NCBI GenBank assembly: GCA_900542055.1
Contig: UQMA01000002.1
Coordinates: forward strand, 1 to 64,000
Length of the DNA stretch: 64,000 bases
Origin: an uncultured Azospirillum sp.
Lineage (GTDB): Bacteria; Pseudomonadota; Alphaproteobacteria; RF32; CAG-239
Reading direction: 5' to 3'
Every line of letters starts with the position of its first letter. Within the stretch, counting starts at the first letter, position 1. This document shows, in pieces, positions 8,410-17,158 of the stretch. The notes under the pieces are model-generated. The model made no database searches. It saw nothing but the letters and a program-made list of their open reading frames with translations, and was not told the DNA's origin. A program made the translations under genes and the position numbers.

Positions 8410-9417
8410 TTATTCAGCCGAAAACAAGCCTTTTCGGCATAACTGCGTATATATAGGGCGTTTCAATCCTAAAATTTTTGCCAGATTATCCGGCGTTATA
8501 TCACAATACAGCGTTTGAAAATTTTCTTTGCCGTTTTTGACTGTTTTTATTGTTCCGCTGGGAAGTTCAGTTCGACCTATGCAAGACGAAAGATAAACAA
8601 AGCACTCATCATTGTCGTGCAAATTATCCTTTGCCAATTTTCGTGCATATATGTTTAGTGTTAAATCAGCTTTTGAGCAATCTTTTGTCCATGGGCTTCC
8701 GCCTCCAATCGGACAAGCCGTTGAATAAAAATCACAAGCCAATTTACGTCCTGTTACACCGCAATCGGCTATTGAAGCATGATAAGTGTAGCGTCCGGTT
8801 CCGTTAATAATAAGATTTTTAGGTTTTTCTCCTAGACTTTCAATTACAAAACAAGTTAAGTCTTCATCTTTGAGCATTGGTATTGCGACCACAACAGTTT
8901 CTATTTTTTCATCATTCAACGTCACTTGTGTTTTTATATCCAACCCCAAATTGGGCGATATTAATGCCTTTTGGTATAAAGCTTTGTTCAATTTACGCGC
9001 TAAAAAAAGTTCCCGATTGATGTTTTTATTGCCTTGACAAGCATATCCAACGAAAACACCCTGATCACCCCAGCCATTTTGTTCTACACCTCTGCTGATG
9101 TCAACAGACTGACAGCCGATTAAATTGATAATTTCGATTTTAGACGGTTCAATAGCGTAAGATTGCCAAATTTTGGCGTAGTCTTCTGTATATCCTATCT
9201 CGGCAAGTGCTTGTATAACATACTGTTTTAATTTTGATAGCGAAACATTTCCTTTAATTTCGCCGCCCAAAACGACCGTATTATTTTTAATCATCACTTC
9301 AACGGCATATTTGACCGAAGAATCTTGTTCGATCATACGATCTAAAATATAACTGGAAATATAATCAGAAATTTTGTCTGGGTGACCAAGCGACACCGCT
9401 TCTGCAGTTTTTTGCAT
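8410..9417 (-). CDS. metK: S-adenosylmethionine synthase, short divergent form
   Basis: Encodes 335 residues, against about 385 for ordinary MetK. It makes SAM from methionine and ATP. Family motifs are present but altered: AEAVSLGHPDKISDYIS, GVEQNGWGDQGVFVGYA, IINGTGRYTYHASIADCGVTGRK and GGGSPWTKDCSKADLT, where the usual text is GGGAFSGKDPTKVDRS. The lysines and aspartates that hold ATP and magnesium appear to be kept. The C-terminal region is shortened. Start is the ATG at 9417, eight bases after AAGGAG; the TTG at 9423 is too close to that site. The leader resembles a SAM-II riboswitch. Confidence 0.85.
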   Translation of the reverse strand: MQKTAEAVSLGHPDKISDYISSYILDRMIEQDSSVKYAVEVMIKNNTVVLGGEIKGNVSLSKLKQYVIQALAEIGYTEDYAKIWQSYAIEPSKIEIINLIGCQSVDISRGVEQNGWGDQGVFVGYACQGNKNINRELFLARKLNKALYQKALISPNLGLDIKTQVTLNDEKIETVVVAIPMLKDEDLTCFVIESLGEKPKNLIINGTGRYTYHASIADCGVTGRKLACDFYSTACPIGGGSPWTKDCSKADLTLNIYARKLAKDNLHDNDECFVYLSSCIGRTELPSGTIKTVKNGKENFQTLYCDITPDNLAKILGLKRPIYTQLCRKGLFSAE

Positions 9418-9423
9418 AATCAA

Positions 9424-9472
9424 TTCTCCTTGTTTAGTCCTCTGTTGCGGGACAAGTTAGGTTAAATCCACA
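9424..9472 (-). promoter_or_regulatory. Possible SAM-II-like riboswitch in the metK leader
   Basis: Reading the minus strand: a stem TGTGG/CCGCA (9468-9472 with 9446-9450) encloses a 17-base loop starting ATTTAACC, and the 3' tail contains GGACTAAACAAGGAG. SAM-II has a stem, a 17-base loop starting GATTTAACC, and a tail with GCTAAAAAGGG. CTTGT in the loop can pair with ACAAG, which abuts the Shine-Dalgarno, giving the expected pseudoknot. The resemblance was judged by eye from remembered family features; the stem is short. Confidence 0.4.
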
Positions 9473-9580
9473 TAAATTGCTTTTTGCAATTTCAGATACA
9501 AGTCTGCATAGCTTTTCATCAAAAGTCAATGTTTTTTTGAACTTTTAATTATATCTGCACGTTTTGGAAAAATTTTATAC

Positions 9581-9612
9581 AAAAAAAGGAAGTGAACTGC
9601 ATCACTTCCTTT
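9581..9612 (-). terminator. Terminator after the CAT tRNA
   Basis: Stem AAAGGAAGTGA/TCACTTCCTTT followed on the minus strand by a T run (plus-strand A run 9581-9587). Confidence 0.8.
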
Positions 9613-9614
9613 AT

Positions 9615-9691
9615 TGGTGGATTCTGCCTGACTCGAACAGGCGACCAGACCGTTATGAGCGGCCCGCTCTAACCAACTGAGCTAAGAATCC
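9615..9691 (-). tRNA. tRNA with anticodon CAT (Ile-lysidine or elongator Met)
   Basis: On the minus strand it starts GGATTCTTAGCTCAG and ends GAATCC plus ACCA, 77 bases with CCA encoded. The anticodon loop is CTCATAA. The first pair is G-C, which excludes the initiator. The variable/T-arm region (CTGGTCGCCTG) looks closer to tRNA-Ile2 than to elongator Met, but I cannot separate them with confidence. Confidence 0.9.
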
Positions 9692-9773
9692 ATTGCTATC
9701 GGAAATAGAAAATATGCTAAAACTTTGTCTTAGTCAAGAGCTTTTTCTTATAACAGCAATTAATAGCAATAAC

Positions 9774-11033
9774 TTATTTTGTATATATCGGAAATGCTTT
9801 GCATAAAGCAATAACTTCGGCTTTCACTCTTTGAACTTCCGCGGTGCAATCTCCTTTTGCCAAAGCATCGACAATATCACCAATCCAATGTCCGATTTTC
9901 TCAAATTCTGCCGCGCCAAAACCTCTGGTTGTTCCGGCCGGAGTTCCCAGTCTTATGCCCGATGTAATTTTAGGAGGCTGCGGATCAAAAGGAACTGCAT
10001 TTTTATTGCAGGTAATATTTGCCAGCTCCAAAGTTTGGGCAACAACATTTCCGGTCAAATTTTTTGAACGCAAATCAACCAGCAGCAAATGCGTATCTGT
10101 TCCGCCGGAAACCAAATTCAAACCACGTTTTTGCAAAACTTCGCCCAATATTTTGGCATTATTTATCACATTTTCGGCATAGCGTTTAAACTCAGGGCTC
10201 AATGCTTCGTGAAAACATACAGCTTTGCCGGCAATCACATGCTCTAAAGGACCGCCTTGTATCCCAGGAAAAATTGCTGAGTTAATCTTTTTGGCAATTT
10301 CCTCGTTGTTGCTCAAAACCATTCCGCCGCGCGGTCCCCGAAGAGTTTTATGCGTTGTTGTCGTCACCACATCGGCATATTCAAGCGGGGTCGGCAATAA
10401 TCCGGCGGCGACAAGACCTGCAAAATGAGCCATGTCGACCATCAAATAAGCCCCTGCTTTATCGGCAATTCGACGAAATTTTGCAAAATCTATTTTTCGG
10501 GGATAAGCCGATCCACCGGCAATAATCAACTTCGGACGATATTCTTCAGCCAAACGCTCGACTTGCTCATAATCAATCAAGCCGTCTTTTTCTCTGACAC
10601 CATAGGTTACAGAATTAAGCCATTTTCCCGAAAAAGAAACTTTTGCACCATGCGTCAGATGTCCTCCGGCTTCAAGAGACATACCCAAAATTGTATCATT
10701 TGGCTGCAGCAAAGCGACATACACCGACATATTGGCTTGCGATCCTGAATGAGGCTGAACATTGGCAAAACGGCAGCCAAACAATTTTTTTGCGCGTTCA
10801 ATTGCCAAATTTTCCACCTCATCAACAAATTCGCAACCGCCGTAATAACGCTTGGAAGGGTAACCTTCAGCATATTTGTTGGTCAAAATAGATCCCTGAG
10901 CCTCAAGCACCGCGCGTGAAACGATATTTTCAGACGCAATCAACTCAATTTGGTTTTGCTGCCGCGCCAATTCCTTACGAATCGCCGCAAAAATTTCCGA
11001 ATCTTCACTTTTTAAGTTTTGTTCAAAATCCAT
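9774..11033 (-). CDS. glyA: Serine hydroxymethyltransferase
   Basis: Encodes 419 residues, the normal length. This PLP enzyme converts serine and tetrahydrofolate to glycine and methylene-THF, the one-carbon donor used by the thyA product encoded elsewhere in the window. The N-terminus has QIELIASENIVSRAVLEAQG and NKYAEGYPSKRYYGGCEFVD; the PLP lysine sits in VVTTTTHKTLRGPRGG (~225). Its ATG overlaps the rpiB stop by one base (TAATG), so the two are translationally coupled. Confidence 0.98.
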   Translation of the reverse strand: MDFEQNLKSEDSEIFAAIRKELARQQNQIELIASENIVSRAVLEAQGSILTNKYAEGYPSKRYYGGCEFVDEVENLAIERAKKLFGCRFANVQPHSGSQANMSVYVALLQPNDTILGMSLEAGGHLTHGAKVSFSGKWLNSVTYGVREKDGLIDYEQVERLAEEYRPKLIIAGGSAYPRKIDFAKFRRIADKAGAYLMVDMAHFAGLVAAGLLPTPLEYADVVTTTTHKTLRGPRGGMVLSNNEEIAKKINSAIFPGIQGGPLEHVIAGKAVCFHEALSPEFKRYAENVINNAKILGEVLQKRGLNLVSGGTDTHLLLVDLRSKNLTGNVVAQTLELANITCNKNAVPFDPQPPKITSGIRLGTPAGTTRGFGAAEFEKIGHWIGDIVDALAKGDCTAEVQRVKAEVIALCKAFPIYTK

Positions 11034-11470
11034 TAGTCAATCCCCTCTTCTATTTTTGCGATTCGTGCATTATGGCGGCCTCCCTCGAATTGAGTACGCA
11101 TAAAAATATCAATTCGACGGACAACATCATCAAAAGCCATTGTCCGACCGCCAAAGACTATCACATTGGCATTATTGTGTTTTTTTGCCATTTCCGCCAC
11201 AAAATCATCATAAAGCAATGCGGCTCTGATACCTTTTGCGCGGTTGGCCGCAATAGATATTCCGATTCCTGTTCCGCAAATCAAAATTCCCAATTCTGCT
11301 TTTTTGTTTAGCAGAAACGATGTCATTTTGTGCGCTATGTCCGGATAATCGCAGGAGACTTCCGAATAAGTCCCTAAATCTTCCAAATTTTGCCCTTTTT
11401 GAGCAAAATAAGATATAAGCTTTTGTTTTAACTCAAATCCACCATGATCTGATGCAATTGCAATTTTCAT
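11033..11470 (-). CDS. rpiB: Ribose-5-phosphate isomerase B
   Basis: Encodes 145 residues from the ATG at 11470. It interconverts ribose-5-phosphate and ribulose-5-phosphate. MKIAIASDHGGFELKQKL is the family signature; SCDYPDIA, LICGTGIGISIAANR (substrate phosphate loop) and HNNANVIVFGGR follow. The start is set by the family N-terminus, since an upstream extension of 27 residues is unrelated. It leads directly into glyA by a TAATG overlap, a common rpiB-glyA pairing. Confidence 0.96.
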   Translation of the reverse strand: MKIAIASDHGGFELKQKLISYFAQKGQNLEDLGTYSEVSCDYPDIAHKMTSFLLNKKAELGILICGTGIGISIAANRAKGIRAALLYDDFVAEMAKKHNNANVIVFGGRTMAFDDVVRRIDIFMRTQFEGGRHNARIAKIEEGID

Positions 11471-11616
11471 TTTTAACGCCTTTCTGTAATCATTTTTCAA
11501 AATAATAAAGCAAAAGCGACCAAAAAAAACATATTTTTGGATTTTATGCAAAAAAAGTTATTGACGAAGAGAAAAAAATTTGTATATATATAACTCGTTG
11601 AAGCGCTCCACGGAAT

Positions 11617-11690
11617 GGCCGGTTGGCAGAGTGGTTATGCAGAGGACTGCAAATCCTTCTATATCGGTTCGATTCCGGTACCGGCCTCCA
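11617..11690 (+). tRNA. tRNA-Cys (GCA)
   Basis: Starts GGCCGGTTGGCAGAGTGG and ends CCGGCC plus TCCA. The anticodon loop is CTGCAAA, anticodon GCA. CCA is encoded. tRNA-Asn follows seven bases later, so they are probably one transcript. Confidence 0.94.
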
Positions 11691-11697
11691 ATATTGT

Positions 11698-11772
11698 TCC
11701 GGCTTAGCTCAGCGGTAGAGCAATCGGCTGTTAACCGATCGGTCGTTGGTTCGAATCCGACAGCCGGAGCCA
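11698..11772 (+). tRNA. tRNA-Asn (GTT)
   Basis: Starts TCCGGCTTAGCTCAG and ends AGCCGGA plus GCCA. The anticodon loop is CTGTTAA, anticodon GTT. CCA is encoded and a terminator follows. Confidence 0.95.
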
Positions 11773-11780
11773 AAAGAAAA

Positions 11781-11808
11781 AACACCTTGTTTTGCAAGGT
11801 GTTTTTTT
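11781..11808 (+). terminator. Terminator after tRNA-Cys/tRNA-Asn
   Basis: Stem ACACCTTG/CAAGGTGT with a four-T loop, followed by seven T. Confidence 0.85.
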
Positions 11809-11957
11809 GTGTCTTAATTTTTGTGTTTAAATTTTTATATCTGAAAACAATTGCAAATCAAAAACAATAAACTAAAAAATTGCAGTTTCAATTTATAAAC
11901 CTGTTTTTACAGGCAACTTTACGGAAAACTGACACATATACAAAACCACAATAAGAG

Positions 11958-14234
11958 CTAGGCTGTTTTTTGATATAAATATTGCTGAAACTCGCAAAAC
12001 ATATTTCTTATTCCGTTTCCAAGCTCTTGCACCGCATCAATAGCAGAACCATATTTTAATGTTACCAATTCCCCTATTCTTTCATCATCCAATTCAAAAA
12101 CACCTTCTTTAACATATTGCTGCAAAACAAAATCTATAAAAGCGCATTGTCTTGAAGCGTAATTGTCCATAACATACACTTTGCATTGATTGGCCCGTTC
12201 AAGCCTTGTTTTCATATTTTGACAATATTCGGCAAGATAATTCAAAACATCAAAAACATCTTTATCTTCAGCATTCAAAACATTTTGAACATATTTAAAC
12301 ACATCTCGATTATATCCTTGCTCTGCAAAACGTTTTAGCAAAATTTTGCGGGTAAGCGGATCCAGCCAAATGCGGCGCAGTTCTTCTTCCGATTTAAAAA
12401 AGTTAGGCATTTTTCCGACAAGTTTTTCTATAAACTCTTTAGCGCTGATTGGTTTTCCAAATTCTTTATCATAAAAAGTCGTTCCGTCATCATAAATTTC
12501 GACTTCTCTTCCTTTTCCGAGTTTAACTGTTGTTATTTTCGGAGATTCGGACAAATCATTTTCGTTTTTTTCTTTGCTGGTTGTCTTTTTATTTGGCTTT
12601 GCTCTGTATGTTCCAACATATTCAGTCGGTCCATCCCATTCTTTGTCTTCAAAATTGTTTGAGGCGTTTACAAAATCATAAACCGTAAAATAGTCTTTAT
12701 CCTCACAAACTCTTGTTCCGCGGCCTATTATCTGCTTAAATTCAATCATTGAATTGACCGGTCTTAACAATACAATATTTTTAATCTGAACGGCATCCAC
12801 ACCGGTTGAAAGTTTTTGAGAAGTAGTCAATATGGTAGGAATTGTTTTAGACGTATCTTGAAACTGCCTTAAAAGCATTTCTCCGCGCTCACCGTCATCA
12901 GCCGTCACTCTCACACAATAGTTAGGATTGGAGCTTACTGTTTTGCATTGATTAATCATATCTCGGATAAGTCCGGCATGAGTTTGCGTGGCACAAAAAA
13001 CAAGAGTTTTGTCGTTTTGATTTATTTCACTCATAAACTTTTTAACCCGTTCAAACTCTTTATCTTCAATAAACAGTTCGTTATTTTTATAAATTTTTTC
13101 GGCATCTATTTCTCCATCTATATCATCTGATGAATCATATTTATATTCATCAAAATTTGTATGCATTTTTCTCACTCTGAAAGGTGTTAAAAAACCATCA
13201 TTAATTCCTTGTTTGAGCGAATAAGTATAAACAGGCTCGCCAAAATATTTATAAGTATCGACATTGTCTTTTCGTTTTGGAGTAGCCGTAAGCCCCAAAT
13301 GAACGGCACTGTTAAAATAGTTGAGAATATCCCGCCAATTGCTTTCGGCATCAGCGCCGCCGCGATGGCACTCATCAATAATCACAAAATCGAAAAAATC
13401 TTCCGGATATTGCCCGAAATAGGGTTTTTCTCCGCTCATAAATGTTTGAAAAATTGTAAAAAATATACTCTCAGCGTCTGGAAGTTTACCTTTTTTCTTT
13501 ATATCTTTCGGAGTAATACGGGCAAGCGCATTCTGCGGAAAAGCTTCAAAAGCATTAAAAGCTTGATCTGCCAAAATGTTTCTGTCCGCCAAAAACAATA
13601 TTCGCGGCAATCTGCTCCCGATATTTTTTGTGTTCCACTTTGCCTGCATTAATTTCCAAACAATCTGAAAAGCTATGCAGGTTTTTCCCGTTCCGGTTGC
13701 AAGCGTTAGCAATATGCGTTTTTTTCCTTCACTCAAAGCTTTTACCACCGCGTTAACGGCATTTTCCTGATAATATCTGAGTTCAAACTGTCCATCAGTT
13801 TTGGTGGGAATAGAAGACAGCAAATTAAATATTTTATTGTTTTGCCGATAAGTCATATTCCAAAGTTCTTCAGGCGTTGGATAGCTGCTGACTTTTTCTT
13901 CCTGCCCTGTTTCCATATCTATTTGATAGATTTCTTTGCCGTTTGTAGCAAAGGTGTAGCGAATATTAAGCAGTTTGGCATATTGCTTGGCTTGCGCAAC
14001 GCCGTCTGTGTATGAACGAGATGATTTTTTGGCCTCAACCACCGCCAACTTTACATTTTTGTATATAAGCACATAATCGGCGCTCAATTTCGGCGCGCGT
14101 GAGTTCAGACCCGTAATTTTGCCTTTTGAAATGGGATATTCTCGTCTAACAATAATATCATCGCCGGTTTTCCAGCCGCATTCCTGCAATTTGGGGTTAA
14201 TCAGTTCTTCTCTGGTGTCGGCTTCGGAAAACAT
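11958..14234 (-). CDS. hsdR: Type I restriction enzyme, R (motor/nuclease) subunit
   Basis: Encodes 758 residues, at the short end for HsdR and closest in layout to the EcoEI/EcoKI type. The N-terminal nuclease domain (~1-130) has the D...E-x-K core in SADYVLIYK and LAVVEAKKS. The translocase has Walker A TLATGTGKTC (~178), DECH box IIDECHRGG, LTATPKRKD and the C-terminal helicase motif QIIGRGTRV. A C-terminal EcoEI-like assembly domain follows. With HsdM and HsdS it would cut unmethylated foreign DNA. Last gene of hsdM-hsdS-hsdR; its ATG overlaps the hsdS stop by one base. It appears intact. Confidence 0.95.
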   Translation of the reverse strand: MFSEADTREELINPKLQECGWKTGDDIIVRREYPISKGKITGLNSRAPKLSADYVLIYKNVKLAVVEAKKSSRSYTDGVAQAKQYAKLLNIRYTFATNGKEIYQIDMETGQEEKVSSYPTPEELWNMTYRQNNKIFNLLSSIPTKTDGQFELRYYQENAVNAVVKALSEGKKRILLTLATGTGKTCIAFQIVWKLMQAKWNTKNIGSRLPRILFLADRNILADQAFNAFEAFPQNALARITPKDIKKKGKLPDAESIFFTIFQTFMSGEKPYFGQYPEDFFDFVIIDECHRGGADAESNWRDILNYFNSAVHLGLTATPKRKDNVDTYKYFGEPVYTYSLKQGINDGFLTPFRVRKMHTNFDEYKYDSSDDIDGEIDAEKIYKNNELFIEDKEFERVKKFMSEINQNDKTLVFCATQTHAGLIRDMINQCKTVSSNPNYCVRVTADDGERGEMLLRQFQDTSKTIPTILTTSQKLSTGVDAVQIKNIVLLRPVNSMIEFKQIIGRGTRVCEDKDYFTVYDFVNASNNFEDKEWDGPTEYVGTYRAKPNKKTTSKEKNENDLSESPKITTVKLGKGREVEIYDDGTTFYDKEFGKPISAKEFIEKLVGKMPNFFKSEEELRRIWLDPLTRKILLKRFAEQGYNRDVFKYVQNVLNAEDKDVFDVLNYLAEYCQNMKTRLERANQCKVYVMDNYASRQCAFIDFVLQQYVKEGVFELDDERIGELVTLKYGSAIDAVQELGNGIRNMFCEFQQYLYQKTA

Positions 14235-15367
14235 TATAATTCTCCTCTAAAAGCGCGTTTTAGAATAGATTGTTTCAGTTCATCGAAATTTTTTATTTTT
14301 TGACTGTAAACCGCTTCAAGTTGCTTGATTTGTTCGTGAAGCTTATCAAGTCTGGCAACAATCCGCTCTTGCTCCAGTAATGATGGTAACTTAAATTGAA
14401 CTTTTTTGATTAGATCACTACTTATATTTTGAACAATAGCTCCTGTTGCAAGCGCATCATATTGTTCTTTTATATAATTTGATGATAATAGATAATAAAA
14501 ATAATCTGTATTAACTAAATTTTTATTTAACTTTAATACGAACCACCCATCATGTATATAACCATCTATTTTTAAAATATATGGTTTTCCGTAGGACATG
14601 GAGTTACTTATTATAAAATCTCCTTCTTTTACATACCGCGACTTTTTTGCACCTTCTCCTGTAATTTTTTGTGCTGTACTTGTTACATATTTTTCCGAAC
14701 AATCCCCAATCTTAATCCAATTTACACCACTACCGTCATTAGTAATAAAATTTTTAATAGGACGAGGCGAACTTCCACGCTCTACTACACATACCTCTCC
14801 TAGTGTTTTCTCTTCCCAATCATTGGTATTTTCCGTAAAGGCTTTGTTCAAGGAGCTTTCAAACAACTCTTTAGCATTTTTAAGATTGTTTTCGGTGATG
14901 GCTTTTGCTTTGTCTATCGCCTCAAAAGCTTTATCAAACTTTGCCACAATCCGCTCTTGCTCCGGTAATGGTGGTAAAATAATTTTTTCTTTTTTATAGT
15001 CATTGTAATATATATGAGGAATTGCAGCTCCTTGATAATATTTTGAAAAATCAATAGATTGCAAATAATAATAACCAAAACGAATATTTATTTCACATTT
15101 TGGAAATAAATATTGTAAAGTTCCTAAAACTGAAGAATTTGCTTCATAGTGATAAACTCTTCCAACACCTGCTCCGTCTTTTATAATCGCCAAATATTCT
15201 TTATCTTGTTGATAAAAATTTACTTTAGCAATAAGACCTCTTGCGCCATATACAGGATATTCTCCTTGACAATTATTCAATTTGTTAGCTGATAAGACAG
15301 AAGCCCCTTTATCTAAAATATCCCCTAATGTCTTTTCTTGCCAGCCTGCCGGAATAGTTTTTGCCAT
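14234..15367 (-). CDS. hsdS: Type I restriction enzyme, S (specificity) subunit
   Basis: Encodes 377 residues. It sets the target sequence for both modification and restriction. Two target-recognition domains (~1-135 and ~185-325) are each followed by a helical spacer; the spacers begin with near-identical text, PPLPEQERIVAKFDKAFEAI and PSLLEQERIVARLDKLHEQI. The C-terminus KQSILKRAFRGEL is typical. The two recognition domains are unlike each other, as expected for a bipartite target. The repeats are also near-identical in DNA. Start ATG overlaps the hsdM stop (TAATG). Confidence 0.95.
   Translation of the reverse strand: MAKTIPAGWQEKTLGDILDKGASVLSANKLNNCQGEYPVYGARGLIAKVNFYQQDKEYLAIIKDGAGVGRVYHYEANSSVLGTLQYLFPKCEINIRFGYYYLQSIDFSKYYQGAAIPHIYYNDYKKEKIILPPLPEQERIVAKFDKAFEAIDKAKAITENNLKNAKELFESSLNKAFTENTNDWEEKTLGEVCVVERGSSPRPIKNFITNDGSGVNWIKIGDCSEKYVTSTAQKITGEGAKKSRYVKEGDFIISNSMSYGKPYILKIDGYIHDGWFVLKLNKNLVNTDYFYYLLSSNYIKEQYDALATGAIVQNISSDLIKKVQFKLPSLLEQERIVARLDKLHEQIKQLEAVYSQKIKNFDELKQSILKRAFRGEL
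14354..14977. repeat. Direct repeat pair inside hsdS
   Basis: Copies at about 14354-14389 and 14943-14977 share roughly 30 of 35 bases, including ATCCGCTCTTGCTCC without change. They encode the EQERIVA spacer helix at the end of each recognition domain. Such repeats allow recombination that swaps recognition domains. Confidence 0.8.
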
Positions 15368-16812
15368 TACAGCAGCTCCTTAATTTTCTTTAATAACTCG
15401 GTATTTTTTCTGTCCTCTTGCTCTATATTGGCAATAATCTCTGACGGCTCTCTATATTCAACCTCATCACTTTTATTGGGGTTTTTAACCGATAAATCCA
15501 ACGTGTCGGCTTTGACATCTGCCAAATCAACGAACCAAGAGTTTTCGGTTTCTTTCAGACTATTAAAACAATCTAAAAAATCAGCCAAATCTTTTTCGTT
15601 AAGCGGATTGGTTTTGCCAAGATTTCTCTCCAAATTAAGCTGACAATACCAAATTTTTTGAGTGGGCTCGCCTTTTTTGAAAAATAAAACCACAGTTTTG
15701 ACACCAGCAGAAAAAACTTTTGACGGCAAATCGAGTATTGCATACAAATTGCAGCTTTCCAGCAGCTCTCTTCTAACCTCTATTGCATCGCCGTTGCTTA
15801 AAAAGGTGTTTTTGATAACCAGACCCGCGCGCCCTCCGGCTTTAAGGCTTTTTATAAAGTGCTGAACAAACATATATGCGGTTTCGCTTGTTTTTATCGG
15901 AAAGTTTTGAATGTCGGTTTTACTGGTGGCAGCGCCGAAAGGCGGATTTGCCAAAACAATGTCATATTGGTCTTTGCTTTGGATAGACATAATATTTTCA
16001 GACAAAGTGTCTTTACGGATTATATTGGGAGCTTCCACACCATGCAAAATCATATTCATAATGGCTATAATATACGGCAGAGGCTTAAACTCTTTGCCGT
16101 ACAAAGTTTTCTTCTGCAAAAATTCCATTTCGTCCACAGTAAGATTTTTGCTTTCTTTCAGATAATTAAAAGCTTCTACCAAAAATCCGGCAGAACCGCA
16201 GGCGCCGTCATATATTCTGTTTCCCAATTGCGGTTTGACTGCTTTTATAATCGCACGGATAAGCGGCCGCGGCGTATAATATTCTCCGCCGTTACGCCCG
16301 CTGTTGCCCATATTTTGAATTTTGTTTTCATAAAGTTCAGAAAGTTCATGTTTTTCCTTTGAGGTCTGAAAACGCATATCCTGCATATAGCCGATAACGT
16401 TACGCATTATATAGCCATCATTTATTTTGTTGCGTATTTCGCTGAAAATAATGCCGATTTTATACTCCAAAGTATCGGGTGTGTCTGCCAACTCCTTAAA
16501 TTTTGCCAAATAAGGAAAAAGTTCGTCTTTTACAAACAATATTAAATCATCGCCGGTCATGGCCTGATCATAATCAAGTTTTCCTTCCGCATTTTGGGGA
16601 TATGCCCAACTGCTCCACGTATATTTTTTATTGATTATCGGATTATATTGCCGGCCATTCAGTTCGGCTTCAAGCGCACGATTGTTTTCAAGATCTTCCA
16701 TATATTTTAAGAACAAAAGCCACGAAGTTTGCTCAATATAGTCCATTTCGGTTGAACAACCGGCGTCTTTATGCAATTCATTATCTATATTCTTAAAACT
16801 TTGCTCAAACAT
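15367..16812 (-). CDS. hsdM: Type I restriction enzyme, M (methyltransferase) subunit
   Basis: Encodes 481 residues from the ATG at 16812 (AAGGTG upstream); a 40-residue upstream extension is not family-like. It methylates adenine at the target chosen by HsdS. The N-terminal helical domain (STEMDYIEQTSWLLFLKYM) precedes the SAM motif IYDGACGSAGFLVEAF (~225) and the catalytic NPPFGA (~325), typical of N6-adenine methyltransferases. First gene of the operon. The 345 bases upstream hold no gene. Confidence 0.96.
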   Translation of the reverse strand: MFEQSFKNIDNELHKDAGCSTEMDYIEQTSWLLFLKYMEDLENNRALEAELNGRQYNPIINKKYTWSSWAYPQNAEGKLDYDQAMTGDDLILFVKDELFPYLAKFKELADTPDTLEYKIGIIFSEIRNKINDGYIMRNVIGYMQDMRFQTSKEKHELSELYENKIQNMGNSGRNGGEYYTPRPLIRAIIKAVKPQLGNRIYDGACGSAGFLVEAFNYLKESKNLTVDEMEFLQKKTLYGKEFKPLPYIIAIMNMILHGVEAPNIIRKDTLSENIMSIQSKDQYDIVLANPPFGAATSKTDIQNFPIKTSETAYMFVQHFIKSLKAGGRAGLVIKNTFLSNGDAIEVRRELLESCNLYAILDLPSKVFSAGVKTVVLFFKKGEPTQKIWYCQLNLERNLGKTNPLNEKDLADFLDCFNSLKETENSWFVDLADVKADTLDLSVKNPNKSDEVEYREPSEIIANIEQEDRKNTELLKKIKELL

Positions 16813-17158
16813 ATCACACCTTTTCGGCAACAAAAAAAGCCGCTGATGAGGCGACTGGAAGTTGGAAACTACACTTAGATAGTGCGACATATTCGAAACC
16901 TTGTAGGGAGATTGCTCCCTACAAGATACCATATTTTGTCACCTTCCAGTCATAAAACCAGAAGGCATATAAAGTTTTCGTCCTTATATAAGACGCTAAG
17001 TGAGAGGTTTCCACACCTCAGATAGTTCATCAATTCTATCCGCTTTGGATAGTATCGGTTTAATCCGCAAAAAGCAAGAAAATTTCATTACTGCGTCCAT
17101 AACAAAAATCCCCCTGCTTTGCGATAAACAGGGGGACCGGATTTTTAATGCAAACAGA
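16813..17158. other. Intergenic region upstream of hsdM with hairpins
   Basis: No gene is visible. It holds a perfect 10-bp-arm hairpin, CTTGTAGGGA/TCCCTACAAG (16900-16925), and a smaller one, CTATCC...GGATAG (17036-17052). The larger hairpin lies in the probable hsdM leader and lacks a U run on either strand, so it is more likely a regulatory or stability element than a terminator. Confidence 0.45.
17103..17136 (-). terminator. Terminator of the Dxs-like gene
   Basis: Stem CCCCCTG/CAGGGGG followed on the minus strand by ATTTTTGTT, shortly past the stop codon at 17159. Confidence 0.85.

Noticed and set aside
8394..8530. Plus-strand frame starting MKITEIYSAE near the metK 3' end
   Set aside because: It is antisense to metK, short and without family features.
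9424..9472. SAM/SAH-type riboswitch as an alternative reading of the metK leader
   Set aside because: A GTCC/GGAC hairpin exists, but its loop has no pyrimidine stretch able to pair with the ribosome site as that class requires; the SAM-II-like fold fits better.
11899..11915. Short hairpin CCTG-TTTTTA-CAGG before hsdR end
   Set aside because: Four-base stem without a T run; too weak to call the hsdR terminator.
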